A stretch of DNA of 11,855 nt, from contig JBPYEZ010000128.1 of assembly GCA_051984395.1 (NCBI GenBank), forward strand, positions 1 to 11,855. The letters are read 5' to 3'. Shown in pieces: positions 1 to 5,640 of the stretch; the stretch's first letter is position 1, and each line of letters opens with the position of its first letter. A program made the translations under genes and the position numbers. The notes below the pieces were generated by a model. That model ran no database searches. It saw only the letters and a list, made by a program, of their open reading frames with translations, and was not told where the DNA came from. The stretch comes from AC-9 sp051984395. Lineage in GTDB: Bacteria; Actinomycetota; Acidimicrobiia; Acidimicrobiales; AC-9.

Positions 1-305
1 CCCAGGGCGGCGTAGCAGGCCAGCACGAGCAGCAGCAGGACCACCGCCGGCAGCAGCCGCCGGGCCCGCCGGGCCCAGAAGGACCCGAACCTGATGCGCC
101 CCGACCTGCCCCACTCGCCCACCAGCAGGCTGGTGATGAGGTAGCCGCTCAGCACGAAGAACAGGTCGACGCCGAGGTAGCCGCCCTGGGCCCAGCCGAG
201 GTTGAGGTGGTAGGCGATGACGGCGAACACCGCCACCGCCCGCAGCCCGTCCAGGGCGGGGACGTAGGTCAGTGCCGGTGGTCGGTCTTCGCCTCGCGCG
301 CCCAT
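1..305 (-). CDS. Acyltransferase 3 family membrane protein (OafA/YrhL-like), N-terminal part, cut by the window edge
   Basis: The reverse strand translates without a stop from an ATG at 305 to the window edge. The protein starts with about 14 polar residues, then shows the family hallmarks: LDGLRAVAV leading into the first membrane helix with VIAYH (the conserved His), then GGYLGVDLFFVLSGYLI, then FWARRARRLLP before a second hydrophobic stretch rich in Leu and Val. This is the classic start of multi-pass acyltransferase 3 proteins, which transfer acyl groups to cell-surface sugars or lipids at the inner membrane. Only about 100 residues are visible, against the roughly 350-700 usual for the family, so the acceptor cannot be guessed. 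An in-frame GTG at 329 is an alternative start, with a TACGTT box 6 nt upstream (336-341) that would make the mRNA leaderless. The family assignment is firm; the start is uncertain by 8 codons. Confidence 0.9.
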   Translation of the reverse strand, partial: MGARGEDRPPALTYVPALDGLRAVAVFAVIAYHLNLGWAQGGYLGVDLFFVLSGYLITSLLVGEWGRSGRIRFGSFWARRARRLLPAVVLLLLVLACYAAL

Positions 306-335
306 GTCACCGGAACTCCGCCAGCTCACCCCCAA

Positions 336-341
336 AACGTA
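336..341 (-). promoter_or_regulatory. Possible -10 box for a leaderless acyltransferase transcript
   Basis: On the minus strand TACGTT fits the actinobacterial TAnnnT -10 pattern. It ends 6 nt before an in-frame GTG (329-327), the spacing expected if transcription starts at that GTG. No convincing -35 is seen. It rests on a six-base match in GC-rich DNA, so it is tentative. Confidence 0.3.
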
Positions 342-455
342 CGGGACTATTCGCCCTCTGAGCACCGAATGGTAGTCGGGCGGGCTGGCGAGAACCCGGC
401 GCGACAGCACGCCGAATCGGGGTCCCTCCCGGGGCCGCCCGCCGTTGCCGCCAGC

Positions 456-782
456 TCAGCCGGCGCCGGGAACGACGGCGTCCAGATAGAGCTCGGCGGT
501 GCCCTCTCCGCCGCACTGGGCACAGCGCTCGACGTGCCGCCACGAGCGCAGCAGCCGTGTACCCGCCTCGTTCAGCGTGACCACGAACGCCTCCGAGTTG
601 GGATCGACGTCCAAGGCGAAATAGGGCTCCCAGCGGCTCCGGGGCGGCGGCACCTCGATGGCGGTTCCCTGCGGGACGCGACAGAAGAGGCGCTGGCCCG
701 GGTCGAACAACCACGTGCTGTTGCACGACTCGATCACGACGGTCCCGGGCCGGGACCAGCGCTGGCGCCCTCGTGCCGCCAC
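456..782 (-). CDS. Small protein of unknown function with a CxxC motif
   Basis: I do not recognise this family. The reading frame looks genuine: the residues are well mixed and protein-like (CNSTWLFDPGQRLFCRVP, then FALDVDPNSEAFVVTLNEAG), unlike the Arg/Pro/Gly-rich shadow frames around it. From a GTG at 782 it is 108 residues; AGGGA lies 10 nt upstream (793-797). A later GTG at 737 would give 93 residues and begins right at the clear protein-like part. Near the C-terminus C87-A-Q-C90-G-G resembles one half of a zinc knuckle; two more cysteines (C20, C34) lie in the N-terminal half. There is no signal peptide or membrane segment, so it is probably cytosolic. It is transcribed away from the response regulator gene and 150 nt upstream of the acyltransferase on the same strand. 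The intervening 306-455 shows no gene I can support. Confidence 0.6.
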   Translation of the reverse strand: MAARGRQRWSRPGTVVIESCNSTWLFDPGQRLFCRVPQGTAIEVPPPRSRWEPYFALDVDPNSEAFVVTLNEAGTRLLRSWRHVERCAQCGGEGTAELYLDAVVPGAG

Positions 783-883
783 GGGTCCATCATCCCTAAT
801 GACCGACCCGATGGCGAGCGGGAGGCTGTTGCGGTTGGGTGACGATCTGCCCACGGGGTACCTGCCCAACTGGGCGCCGACCT

Positions 884-890
884 GGGAGGA
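884..890 (+). promoter_or_regulatory. Ribosome binding site deciding the response regulator start
   Basis: GGGAGGA lies 10 nt upstream of the GTG at 901. It is the best Shine-Dalgarno-like match before any in-frame start of this gene, and it favours 901 over the ATG at 913, the GTG at 931 and the upstream ATG at 799. Confidence 0.5.
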
Positions 891-900
891 TGGCCTGGCA

Positions 901-1611
901 GTGACTGCGCCGATGCGAGACCATCTCCCTGTGGTCAGCCGCCTGCTGCTCGTCGAGGACGACGAACGAATCCGCGCTTCGATGCGGCTCGCCCTCGAGG
1001 ACGAGGGCTACGAGATCGACGAGGCGGCGACCGGCGAGGACGGTCTCGAGATCTTCGCCCAACGACCCGCCGACGTCGTGCTCATAGACCTCATGCTGCC
1101 CGGCATCGACGGCCTCGAGTGCTGCCGCTCGCTCCGGCGCGTCAGTTCGGTGCCGGTGGTGGTGGTCACCGCCCGCTCGGACACCCACGACGTGGTCGCC
1201 GGTCTGGAGGCTGGGGCCGACGACTACGTGACCAAGCCCTTCGTCGCCAAGGAGCTGGCCGCCCGCATCCGTGCCCTGCTGCGCCGCGTGCGCGCCGGCG
1301 ACGGCGGATCGCCCGCCTTGGCCTTCGGCGACGTCGTGGTCGTCCCTGAGGAGGGTGCCGTGCGACGCGGCGACGAGGAGATCCACCTGACGCGGACCGA
1401 GTTCCATCTCCTGTGCGAGCTGGCGGGCAGCCCGGGCAAGGTGTTCAGCCGTGAGCAGCTCCTCGAGCGGGTGTGGGGGTACGACTACTTCGGCGACGGA
1501 CGACTGGTCGACGTCCACATCCGGCGGCTGCGGACCAAGATCGAGCCCGACGCCGCCAACCCCCGTCACGTGGTGACGGTGCGGGGGCTGGGCTACAAGC
1601 TGGTGTCCTGA
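901..1611 (+). CDS. OmpR-family response regulator, MtrA-like
   Basis: A DNA-binding response regulator of 236 residues, the usual OmpR/PhoB length. The receiver domain (about 14-128) has the acidic pair D20-D21, phosphoacceptor D63 in LIDLMLPGIDG, T90 and K112 in YVTKPF. A winged-helix effector domain (about 138-236) follows, with LTRTEFHLL, LLERVWGY, the recognition helix LVDVHIRRLRTKIE and the closing TVRGLGYKL. Wording of both domains is close to actinobacterial MtrA. The kinase gene begins 1 nt after its stop and a GerMN lipoprotein gene follows that, reproducing the mtrA-mtrB-lpqB order. In Actinobacteria MtrA controls cell-wall and division genes; that role is inferred here from similarity and order. 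The GTG at 901 was chosen for its upstream GGGAGGA; a longer in-frame extension to 658 overlaps the divergent gene and has no family-like residues. The 783-900 gap must hold the promoters of both divergent genes, but I see no convincing boxes. Confidence 0.9.
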   Translation: MTAPMRDHLPVVSRLLLVEDDERIRASMRLALEDEGYEIDEAATGEDGLEIFAQRPADVVLIDLMLPGIDGLECCRSLRRVSSVPVVVVTARSDTHDVVAGLEAGADDYVTKPFVAKELAARIRALLRRVRAGDGGSPALAFGDVVVVPEEGAVRRGDEEIHLTRTEFHLLCELAGSPGKVFSREQLLERVWGYDYFGDGRLVDVHIRRLRTKIEPDAANPRHVVTVRGLGYKLVS

Positions 1612-1612
1612 C

Positions 1613-3025
1613 ATGCCGCGGCGGCACCGCCGACTGGGGGTCAGATCCAGGGTCACCGCCGCCTTCGCCCTCGGCGCCCTGACCCTTTCGGCGGCGCTGT
1701 CGACGCTGACCTACTTCACCGCCCGCCAGTACTTTCTGCACGAGCGCCAGACCGCCGTGCTGCGCCAGGCCTACGTCAACGCCGATCTCGTCCGGGCTGC
1801 CCTGCGGTCGACCCAGCCGGACATCCCGCCCCTGCTGGCGTCGCTCGATACCGTCCCCGGCTCGCGCTCGGTGCTGTACGACCACGGCCGATGGTTCGCG
1901 ACCTCGCTGACGGTCGGCCGGGACGCGATCCCCGTGCACCTGCGCAACCAGGTCATCGCTGGCATGCCCGCCAGCCAGCGCTTCAGCCTCGCCGGTTCGC
2001 TGCAGATGGGGGTGGGCATTCCCATCCCAGTTGTCGGATCGGCCTACTTCGAGGTGTTCTCGCTCCAGGAGCTCGATCACACCCTCCGGGTCCTGGCTCT
2101 CACCCTTGCCGCCGGCTCGGTCGCCATCACCCTCGCCGGGATCGTGATCGGCCGCTGGGCCAGCGGAAGGGCACTGCGTCCGCTCGGCGACGTCGCCCAC
2201 GCCGCCGTGGCCATCGCCGGTGGTCGGCTCGACACCCGTCTGGAGACCTTCGACGAAGCGGACCTGGCCACCCTGGCCTCCTCCTTCAACCGCATGGCCG
2301 ACCGGCTCCAGGAGCGGATCGAGCGCGAGGCGCGCTTCACCTCCGACGTGAGCCATGAGCTCCGCTCGCCCCTGACGACGCTCTCGACGTCGATCGGGGT
2401 GCTGGAGGCCCGGCGCGAGGAGCTTCCCGACCGCTCGCGGCAGGCCGTGGACCTGCTGGCCGCCGAGCTGCGCCGCTTCCAGCGAATGGTCACCGACCTG
2501 CTCGAGATCTCGCGCTTCGACACCGGTTCCGCCGAGCTGTCTCTCGACGACGTCCGCGTCGACGAGCTGGTGCAGCACGCCGTGCAAGCGGGGGGGAACG
2601 GCGCGCTGCCGGTCGAGCTCGCCCCGGACGTGGCCGGTCTGCAGGTCTCGGTCGACAAGCGGCGGATCGAGCGCGTGGTCGCCAACCTGGTCGAGAACGC
2701 CGCCGTCTATGCCGGCGGCGCCACCAGGCTGGCGGTGGAGGCGACGGGCGACACGGTGCGGCTGATCGTCGAGGATGCCGGACCCGGCATACCGGCAGAG
2801 GGGCGGGAGCGCAGCTTCGAGCGCTTCTTCCGCGGCTCGGCAGCCGGCCGTCGGGGCACGGGTGACGGCACCGGGCTCGGTCTGGCGCTGGTTGCCGAGC
2901 ACGTCCACCTCCACGGAGGGCGTGTCTGGGTCGACGATCGCCAAGGAGGCGGCTCGCGGTTCGTCGTTGAGCTGCCCATACGGCCCGCGTCCCGCGGACC
3001 GGTGGCCGAGGCCCCGCCGGCGTGA
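1613..3025 (+). CDS. Membrane sensor histidine kinase, MtrB-like
   Basis: A 470-residue kinase that should phosphorylate the regulator encoded 1 nt upstream. A basic N-terminus (RRHRR, RSR) precedes a first membrane helix (about 17-37). A short external sensor region (about 38-156) and a second helix (about 157-180) follow. Then come a HAMP linker (about 180-232) and the dimerisation domain with H248 in FTSDVSHELRSPLTTL. The ATP-binding domain shows the N box (N358, N362), G1 (D388-AGPGIP) and G2 (DGTGLGLAL, 418-425). All catalytic residues are present, so it should be active. The H-box region and the later LLEISRFDTGSAELS resemble MtrB closely. The sensor region is smaller than I would expect for mycobacterial MtrB, which is about 567 residues overall. 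The TGA stop overlaps the GTG of the lipoprotein gene, so the three genes are probably co-translated. Confidence 0.92.
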   Translation: MPRRHRRLGVRSRVTAAFALGALTLSAALSTLTYFTARQYFLHERQTAVLRQAYVNADLVRAALRSTQPDIPPLLASLDTVPGSRSVLYDHGRWFATSLTVGRDAIPVHLRNQVIAGMPASQRFSLAGSLQMGVGIPIPVVGSAYFEVFSLQELDHTLRVLALTLAAGSVAITLAGIVIGRWASGRALRPLGDVAHAAVAIAGGRLDTRLETFDEADLATLASSFNRMADRLQERIEREARFTSDVSHELRSPLTTLSTSIGVLEARREELPDRSRQAVDLLAAELRRFQRMVTDLLEISRFDTGSAELSLDDVRVDELVQHAVQAGGNGALPVELAPDVAGLQVSVDKRRIERVVANLVENAAVYAGGATRLAVEATGDTVRLIVEDAGPGIPAEGRERSFERFFRGSAAGRRGTGDGTGLGLALVAEHVHLHGGRVWVDDRQGGGSRFVVELPIRPASRGPVAEAPPA

Positions 3026-3618
3026 GGACGGCACTCGGTGGACGGGGTGACGCCGCGGGAGCCGCTGCCGCCCTGATGGTGGCCGCCAGCCTGGTCGCCT
3101 GCGGGATCCCCGCCGACTCGCAGCCCCAGGCCATCGCCCGCAAGGACATCCCCTTCGACCTGCTGGCACCGTCGACGACGATCGCGACGCCGGGCGCGCC
3201 CGGCGCCCGGGTGCCGATCAACGTCTACCTGGTCGGGATCACCGGGCTGGTGCCGGTCAGCAGGGGCGTCCGCGCACCGGCCACGCTGTCCGAGGCGCTG
3301 AGCGCCCTCCTCGCCGGGCCCACCGACGCCGAGGTGGCCGACGGGCTGCGCACCGCCATCACCGCCCAGACCTCGGTGTCGGCGGGCCCCGTCGGCTTCG
3401 GGGTGGGCACCGTGGACCTCGGCGGCGCCTTCGGGCAGGTCGGAGGCCAGGAGCAGATCCTGGCGGTGGCCCAGCTCGTGTTCACTGCCACCGCGGTGCC
3501 CGGCATCGGCGCGGTGCAGTTCACCCTGGCCGGACGACCTGTCGAGGTGCCAGCGGGTGACGGGACCCTCACTCAGGGCCCGTTGAGCCGCTCCGACTTC
3601 CCGTCGCTGGGTCGCTGA
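3022..3618 (+). CDS. Short GerMN-domain lipoprotein in the LpqB position
   Basis: A 198-residue exported lipoprotein. A signal peptide with R2 and R8, an Ala-rich core and lipobox L24-V25-A26-C27 should place it on the outer face of the membrane. After the cysteine, CGIPADSQPQAI resembles the start of LpqB. Residues about 67-185 look like one GerMN domain: INVYLVG, then a LSEALSALLAGPTDAE segment, VDLGGAF, and ILAVAQLVFTATAVPGIGAVQF. Known LpqB proteins act with the MtrA-MtrB pair and are near 580 residues, with a C-terminal beta-propeller that is absent here. The GTG start sits inside the kinase stop (GTGA overlap), which ties it to that operon. The ATG at 3076 would shorten the signal peptide too much. 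The 3' end overlaps the convergent rsfS by 46 nt. Lipoprotein and GerMN calls are strong; a role modulating the kinase is inferred from context. Confidence 0.82.
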   Translation: MRTALGGRGDAAGAAAALMVAASLVACGIPADSQPQAIARKDIPFDLLAPSTTIATPGAPGARVPINVYLVGITGLVPVSRGVRAPATLSEALSALLAGPTDAEVADGLRTAITAQTSVSAGPVGFGVGTVDLGGAFGQVGGQEQILAVAQLVFTATAVPGIGAVQFTLAGRPVEVPAGDGTLTQGPLSRSDFPSLGR

Positions 3619-4031
3619 TCGGTCTCCCGGCCGTTCTGCCAGGCGAGGCGGGGGGCGTCAGCCCACAGCCGCTCGAGGTCGTAGTACCGGCGGGCTTCGT
3701 CGAGGAACACGTGGACCACGACGTCGCCGTAGTCGAGGAGGATCCAGCGGGCGTCGTCGAGACCTTCCACCCGATGGGGACCACCGGCGCCCGCCGCCTT
3801 GACCTGCTCCTCGACCTCCTCGGCGATCGTGCGCACCTGGCGAGGGTTACCGCCACTGGTGATGACGAACGCGTCGGTGACGGCGAGCAGCGGACCCATC
3901 TCGAGGACGACCGTCGACTCGCCCTTCTTGTCGGCCGCGGCCCGAGCGGCCACCACTGCCAACGCCCGGGCCCGGTCGGCACCAGCACCGACCCCACTCC
4001 CGAGTCCGCTCGGCGTCTCGATCGTGCTCAC
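3573..4031 (-). CDS. rsfS: Ribosome silencing factor RsfS
   Basis: RsfS (Iojap/DUF143 family) binds ribosomal protein uL14 (L14) on the large subunit and blocks subunit joining under starvation. The core is clear: ALAVVAARAAADKKGESTVVLEM, then VTDAFVITSGGNPRQVRTI, EGLDDARWILLDYGDVVVHVF and the terminal RRYYDLERLWADAP. At 152 residues it is longer than the usual 105-130. The excess is a Gly/Ala-rich N-terminal tail of about 20 residues and a polar C-terminal tail of about 25, the latter encoded opposite the end of the lipoprotein gene. The GTG start at 4031 overlaps the nadD stop by 4 nt (GTGA). nadD-rsfS is a widely conserved order, so the assignment is firm. A shorter start within the N-terminal tail cannot be excluded. 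Confidence 0.94.
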   Translation of the reverse strand: MSTIETPSGLGSGVGAGADRARALAVVAARAAADKKGESTVVLEMGPLLAVTDAFVITSGGNPRQVRTIAEEVEEQVKAAGAGGPHRVEGLDDARWILLDYGDVVVHVFLDEARRYYDLERLWADAPRLAWQNGRETDQRPSDGKSERLNGP

Positions 4032-4642
4032 CTACCGCCAGCGTACAGACCGCGCTGGCGGATGAGGCGGACGGCGGGCTCCGGTACCAGAAAATCGAGC
4101 GGGCGTCCGTCCACGGCACGGGCGCGCAGATCGGTGCTGGAGATGTCGATGCCGGGAATCTCGACGGTCACGACCTTCCATCCCGACAGCGGCTTGGCCG
4201 GGCGGACGCCGGGGCGGTTGACGACGACCAGAGTGACCCCCTCACGCACGGCCTCGACCCGCTCCCAGGTGTCCAGGTCGTCGGCCACGTCGGCGCCGAT
4301 GACGAGGAACAGCTCGGCGTCGGGTTGGCGCTCGCTCAGCTCGTCCAGGGTGTCGGCGGTGTAGGAGAGGCCCCCCCGCTCGACCTCCAACGGGCTCGCC
4401 TCGATCCCTTCCACGCTGGTCACAGCCGCCTCGACCACGGCGTAGCGGTCCCGGGCCGGCGTCACCGTGCGGGCGTGCTTCTGCCAGGGCTGGTTGGCGA
4501 CGACGAGGAGCACCCGGTCGAGGTCGAGGGCATGACGGGCGTTGACGGCGGCCACGAGGTGGCCGACGTGGACCGGGTCGAACGTCCCCCCGAAGACGCC
4601 GAGCCGCTCTCTGGGCCGTTCCCTGGCCGGCTTCGCCGGCAA
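4028..4642 (-). CDS. nadD: Nicotinate-mononucleotide adenylyltransferase NadD
   Basis: NadD joins nicotinate mononucleotide and ATP to give deamido-NAD, a core step of NAD synthesis in the cytosol. The nucleotidyltransferase signature GVFGGTFDPVHVGH (H25 and H28 from the chosen start) opens the protein. NQPWQK, SYTADTLDEL, FLVIGADVADDLDTW and the second signature ISSTDLRARAVDGRP follow in order. From the TTG at 4642 it has 204 residues, normal for the family. TTG is chosen because no ATG or GTG lies between it and the signature, and it begins 2 nt after the stop of the oxidoreductase gene upstream. There is no good Shine-Dalgarno, and the start lies among inverted repeats (4623-4659). The same frame stays open far upstream through the oxidoreductase gene, but that extension is Arg/Gly-rich shadow. 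rsfS follows with a 4-nt overlap. Confidence 0.93.
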   Translation of the reverse strand: MPAKPARERPRERLGVFGGTFDPVHVGHLVAAVNARHALDLDRVLLVVANQPWQKHARTVTPARDRYAVVEAAVTSVEGIEASPLEVERGGLSYTADTLDELSERQPDAELFLVIGADVADDLDTWERVEAVREGVTLVVVNRPGVRPAKPLSGWKVVTVEIPGIDISSTDLRARAVDGRPLDFLVPEPAVRLIRQRGLYAGGR

Positions 4643-4659
4643 GGCTACGTGCCGGCCAG
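4623..4659 (-). repeat. Nested inverted repeats spanning the oxidoreductase stop and nadD start
   Basis: CTGGCCGGC (4623-4631) and GCCGGCCAG (4651-4659) are perfect 9-nt complements around a 19-nt loop. That loop contains the TAG stop of the upstream gene (4645-4647) and the TTG start of nadD (4640-4642). A third copy of the self-complementary GCCGGC at 4635-4640 can instead pair with 4626-4631 over a 3-nt loop, or with 4651-4656. The structures exclude one another. Whether they fold in the mRNA is not shown; GC-rich DNA makes short palindromes common. Confidence 0.55.
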
Positions 4660-5574
4660 CCTGGCCACGACCGGGGCGAAGGCGTCGACGTCGCCGTCGT
4701 GGACGACCCAGTAGCTGAAGCCGTACTCGTCGCGTCGGCGCACGAGCGTCTCGCAGATCTCGTCGATGGTCCCAACCAGCGCGATCGGGACCTCGAGGAT
4801 CTCCTCGGTGCTCAAGCCGAACGCCGGCGCCATGGACTCGAGCAGCTCCCGGCCGTTCGGCACCACCTGGACGGCGAACGACAGCATCTGCAGCTCGAGC
4901 TGGTCGAACCGGCTCCCGGCGGCCTCCTTCACCCACGACACCCGCTCGCGGTAGTGGGCCGCCGTCGCCGTGGCTGCCACCTCGGGTCCGACGTACCCCG
5001 CGGCCAGGCTGGGGTTGATCCCCACGATGTCGGCCTCGGTGGCGGCCAGGGTGAGCACCCGCGGGCTGCCCCCGCCGATGATGATCGGCGGATGGGGTTT
5101 GGACACCGGCTGGGGCGCGCCCGTGGCGTCGGCGATCCGGTAGTGCTCGCCGGTGACGCTCACCTTGCCCTCGGACCAGACGCCTTTGATGGCGGCGACG
5201 GCCTCGCGCAGCCGGTCGACCCGCCGCCCCGGGGGGTCGTAGGAAAGGCCGGACTCGTCGTAGTCGCTGCGCATCCAGCCCGCTCCGATGCCGAACTCCG
5301 TGCGCCCCTCGCTCACCAGGTCGAGCGTCGCCATCTCCTTGGCGAGGAACAGCGGATGGCGGTAGTCGTTCCCGAACACCAGCGAGCCCACCCGGAGCCG
5401 CTCGGTGGCCTCGGCCGCGACCGTCAGAGCGACGAGCGGCCCCCACTGGTCGCCCAGGTGGTCGGGCACGTACAGGGTCGAGTAGCCGAGCTCCTCGACC
5501 CGACGGGCCAGGTCCCGCCACGCCGGGCCGCTCGCGGCCCCGCTGGCCTGCACTGCAAAGCGGAAGGGATGCAC
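4645..5574 (-). CDS. LLM-class flavin-dependent oxidoreductase, probably F420-type (MSMEG_2516-like)
   Basis: A 309-residue luciferase-like TIM-barrel oxidoreductase. It opens with HPFRFAVQA, then VEELGYSTLYVPDHLGDQWGPL, the core LRVGSLVFGNDYRHP, AKEMATLDLVSEGRTEFGIGAGW, YDPPGRRVDRL, and PHPPIIIGGGSPRVLTLAA. These blocks match the family of actinobacterial LLM proteins annotated as F420-dependent (TIGR03621-like). Cofactor and substrate cannot be read from sequence; F420 use is inferred from family and lineage. The GTG at 5574 was chosen because the family pattern begins there; the longer open frame upstream enters the divergent DAHP synthase gene. GAGG sits only 1 nt before the GTG, too close for normal use, and a TAGCCT box lies 8 nt upstream, so the mRNA may be nearly leaderless. 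nadD starts 2 nt after its stop, so this gene probably leads a three-gene operon with nadD and rsfS. Confidence 0.87.
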   Translation of the reverse strand: MHPFRFAVQASGAASGPAWRDLARRVEELGYSTLYVPDHLGDQWGPLVALTVAAEATERLRVGSLVFGNDYRHPLFLAKEMATLDLVSEGRTEFGIGAGWMRSDYDESGLSYDPPGRRVDRLREAVAAIKGVWSEGKVSVTGEHYRIADATGAPQPVSKPHPPIIIGGGSPRVLTLAATEADIVGINPSLAAGYVGPEVAATATAAHYRERVSWVKEAAGSRFDQLELQMLSFAVQVVPNGRELLESMAPAFGLSTEEILEVPIALVGTIDEICETLVRRRDEYGFSYWVVHDGDVDAFAPVVARLAGT

Positions 5575-5582
5575 GCCTCGGG

Positions 5583-5588
5583 AGGCTA
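5583..5588 (-). promoter_or_regulatory. Possible -10 box of the oxidoreductase-nadD-rsfS operon
   Basis: On the minus strand TAGCCT (TAnnnT) ends 8 nt before the GTG at 5574, within the 66-nt gap to the divergent DAHP synthase gene. No -35 is seen at standard spacing; a TTGGCA further up is about 21 nt away. Tentative. Confidence 0.3.
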
Positions 5589-5640
5589 GTTCAGCCTGCT
5601 CAAACGCTTTGCCAACGGGCCCGTCCTCGGTCAGTCTGGG

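Noticed and set aside
864..875. Short palindrome GCCCAACTGGGC before the response regulator.
   Set aside because: A 4-5 bp stem is expected by chance in such GC-rich DNA; no known operator matches it.
658..900. N-terminal extension of the response regulator to 658 (317 residues).
   Set aside because: It overlaps the divergent CxxC gene, adds no family-like residues, and a better start with GGGAGGA exists at 901.
1445..3169. A 574-residue minus-strand open frame across the kinase gene.
   Set aside because: Composition is Gly/Arg/Val-rich with no recognisable domain, and the plus strand carries an intact kinase with all motifs. Antisense shadow.
4642..5521. The nadD frame stays open upstream to 5521, giving an apparent 497-residue fusion protein.
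   Set aside because: The extra part is Arg/Gly/Pro-rich and lies opposite codon positions of the well-conserved oxidoreductase gene on the same strand. It is a high-GC shadow; nadD proper begins near 4642.
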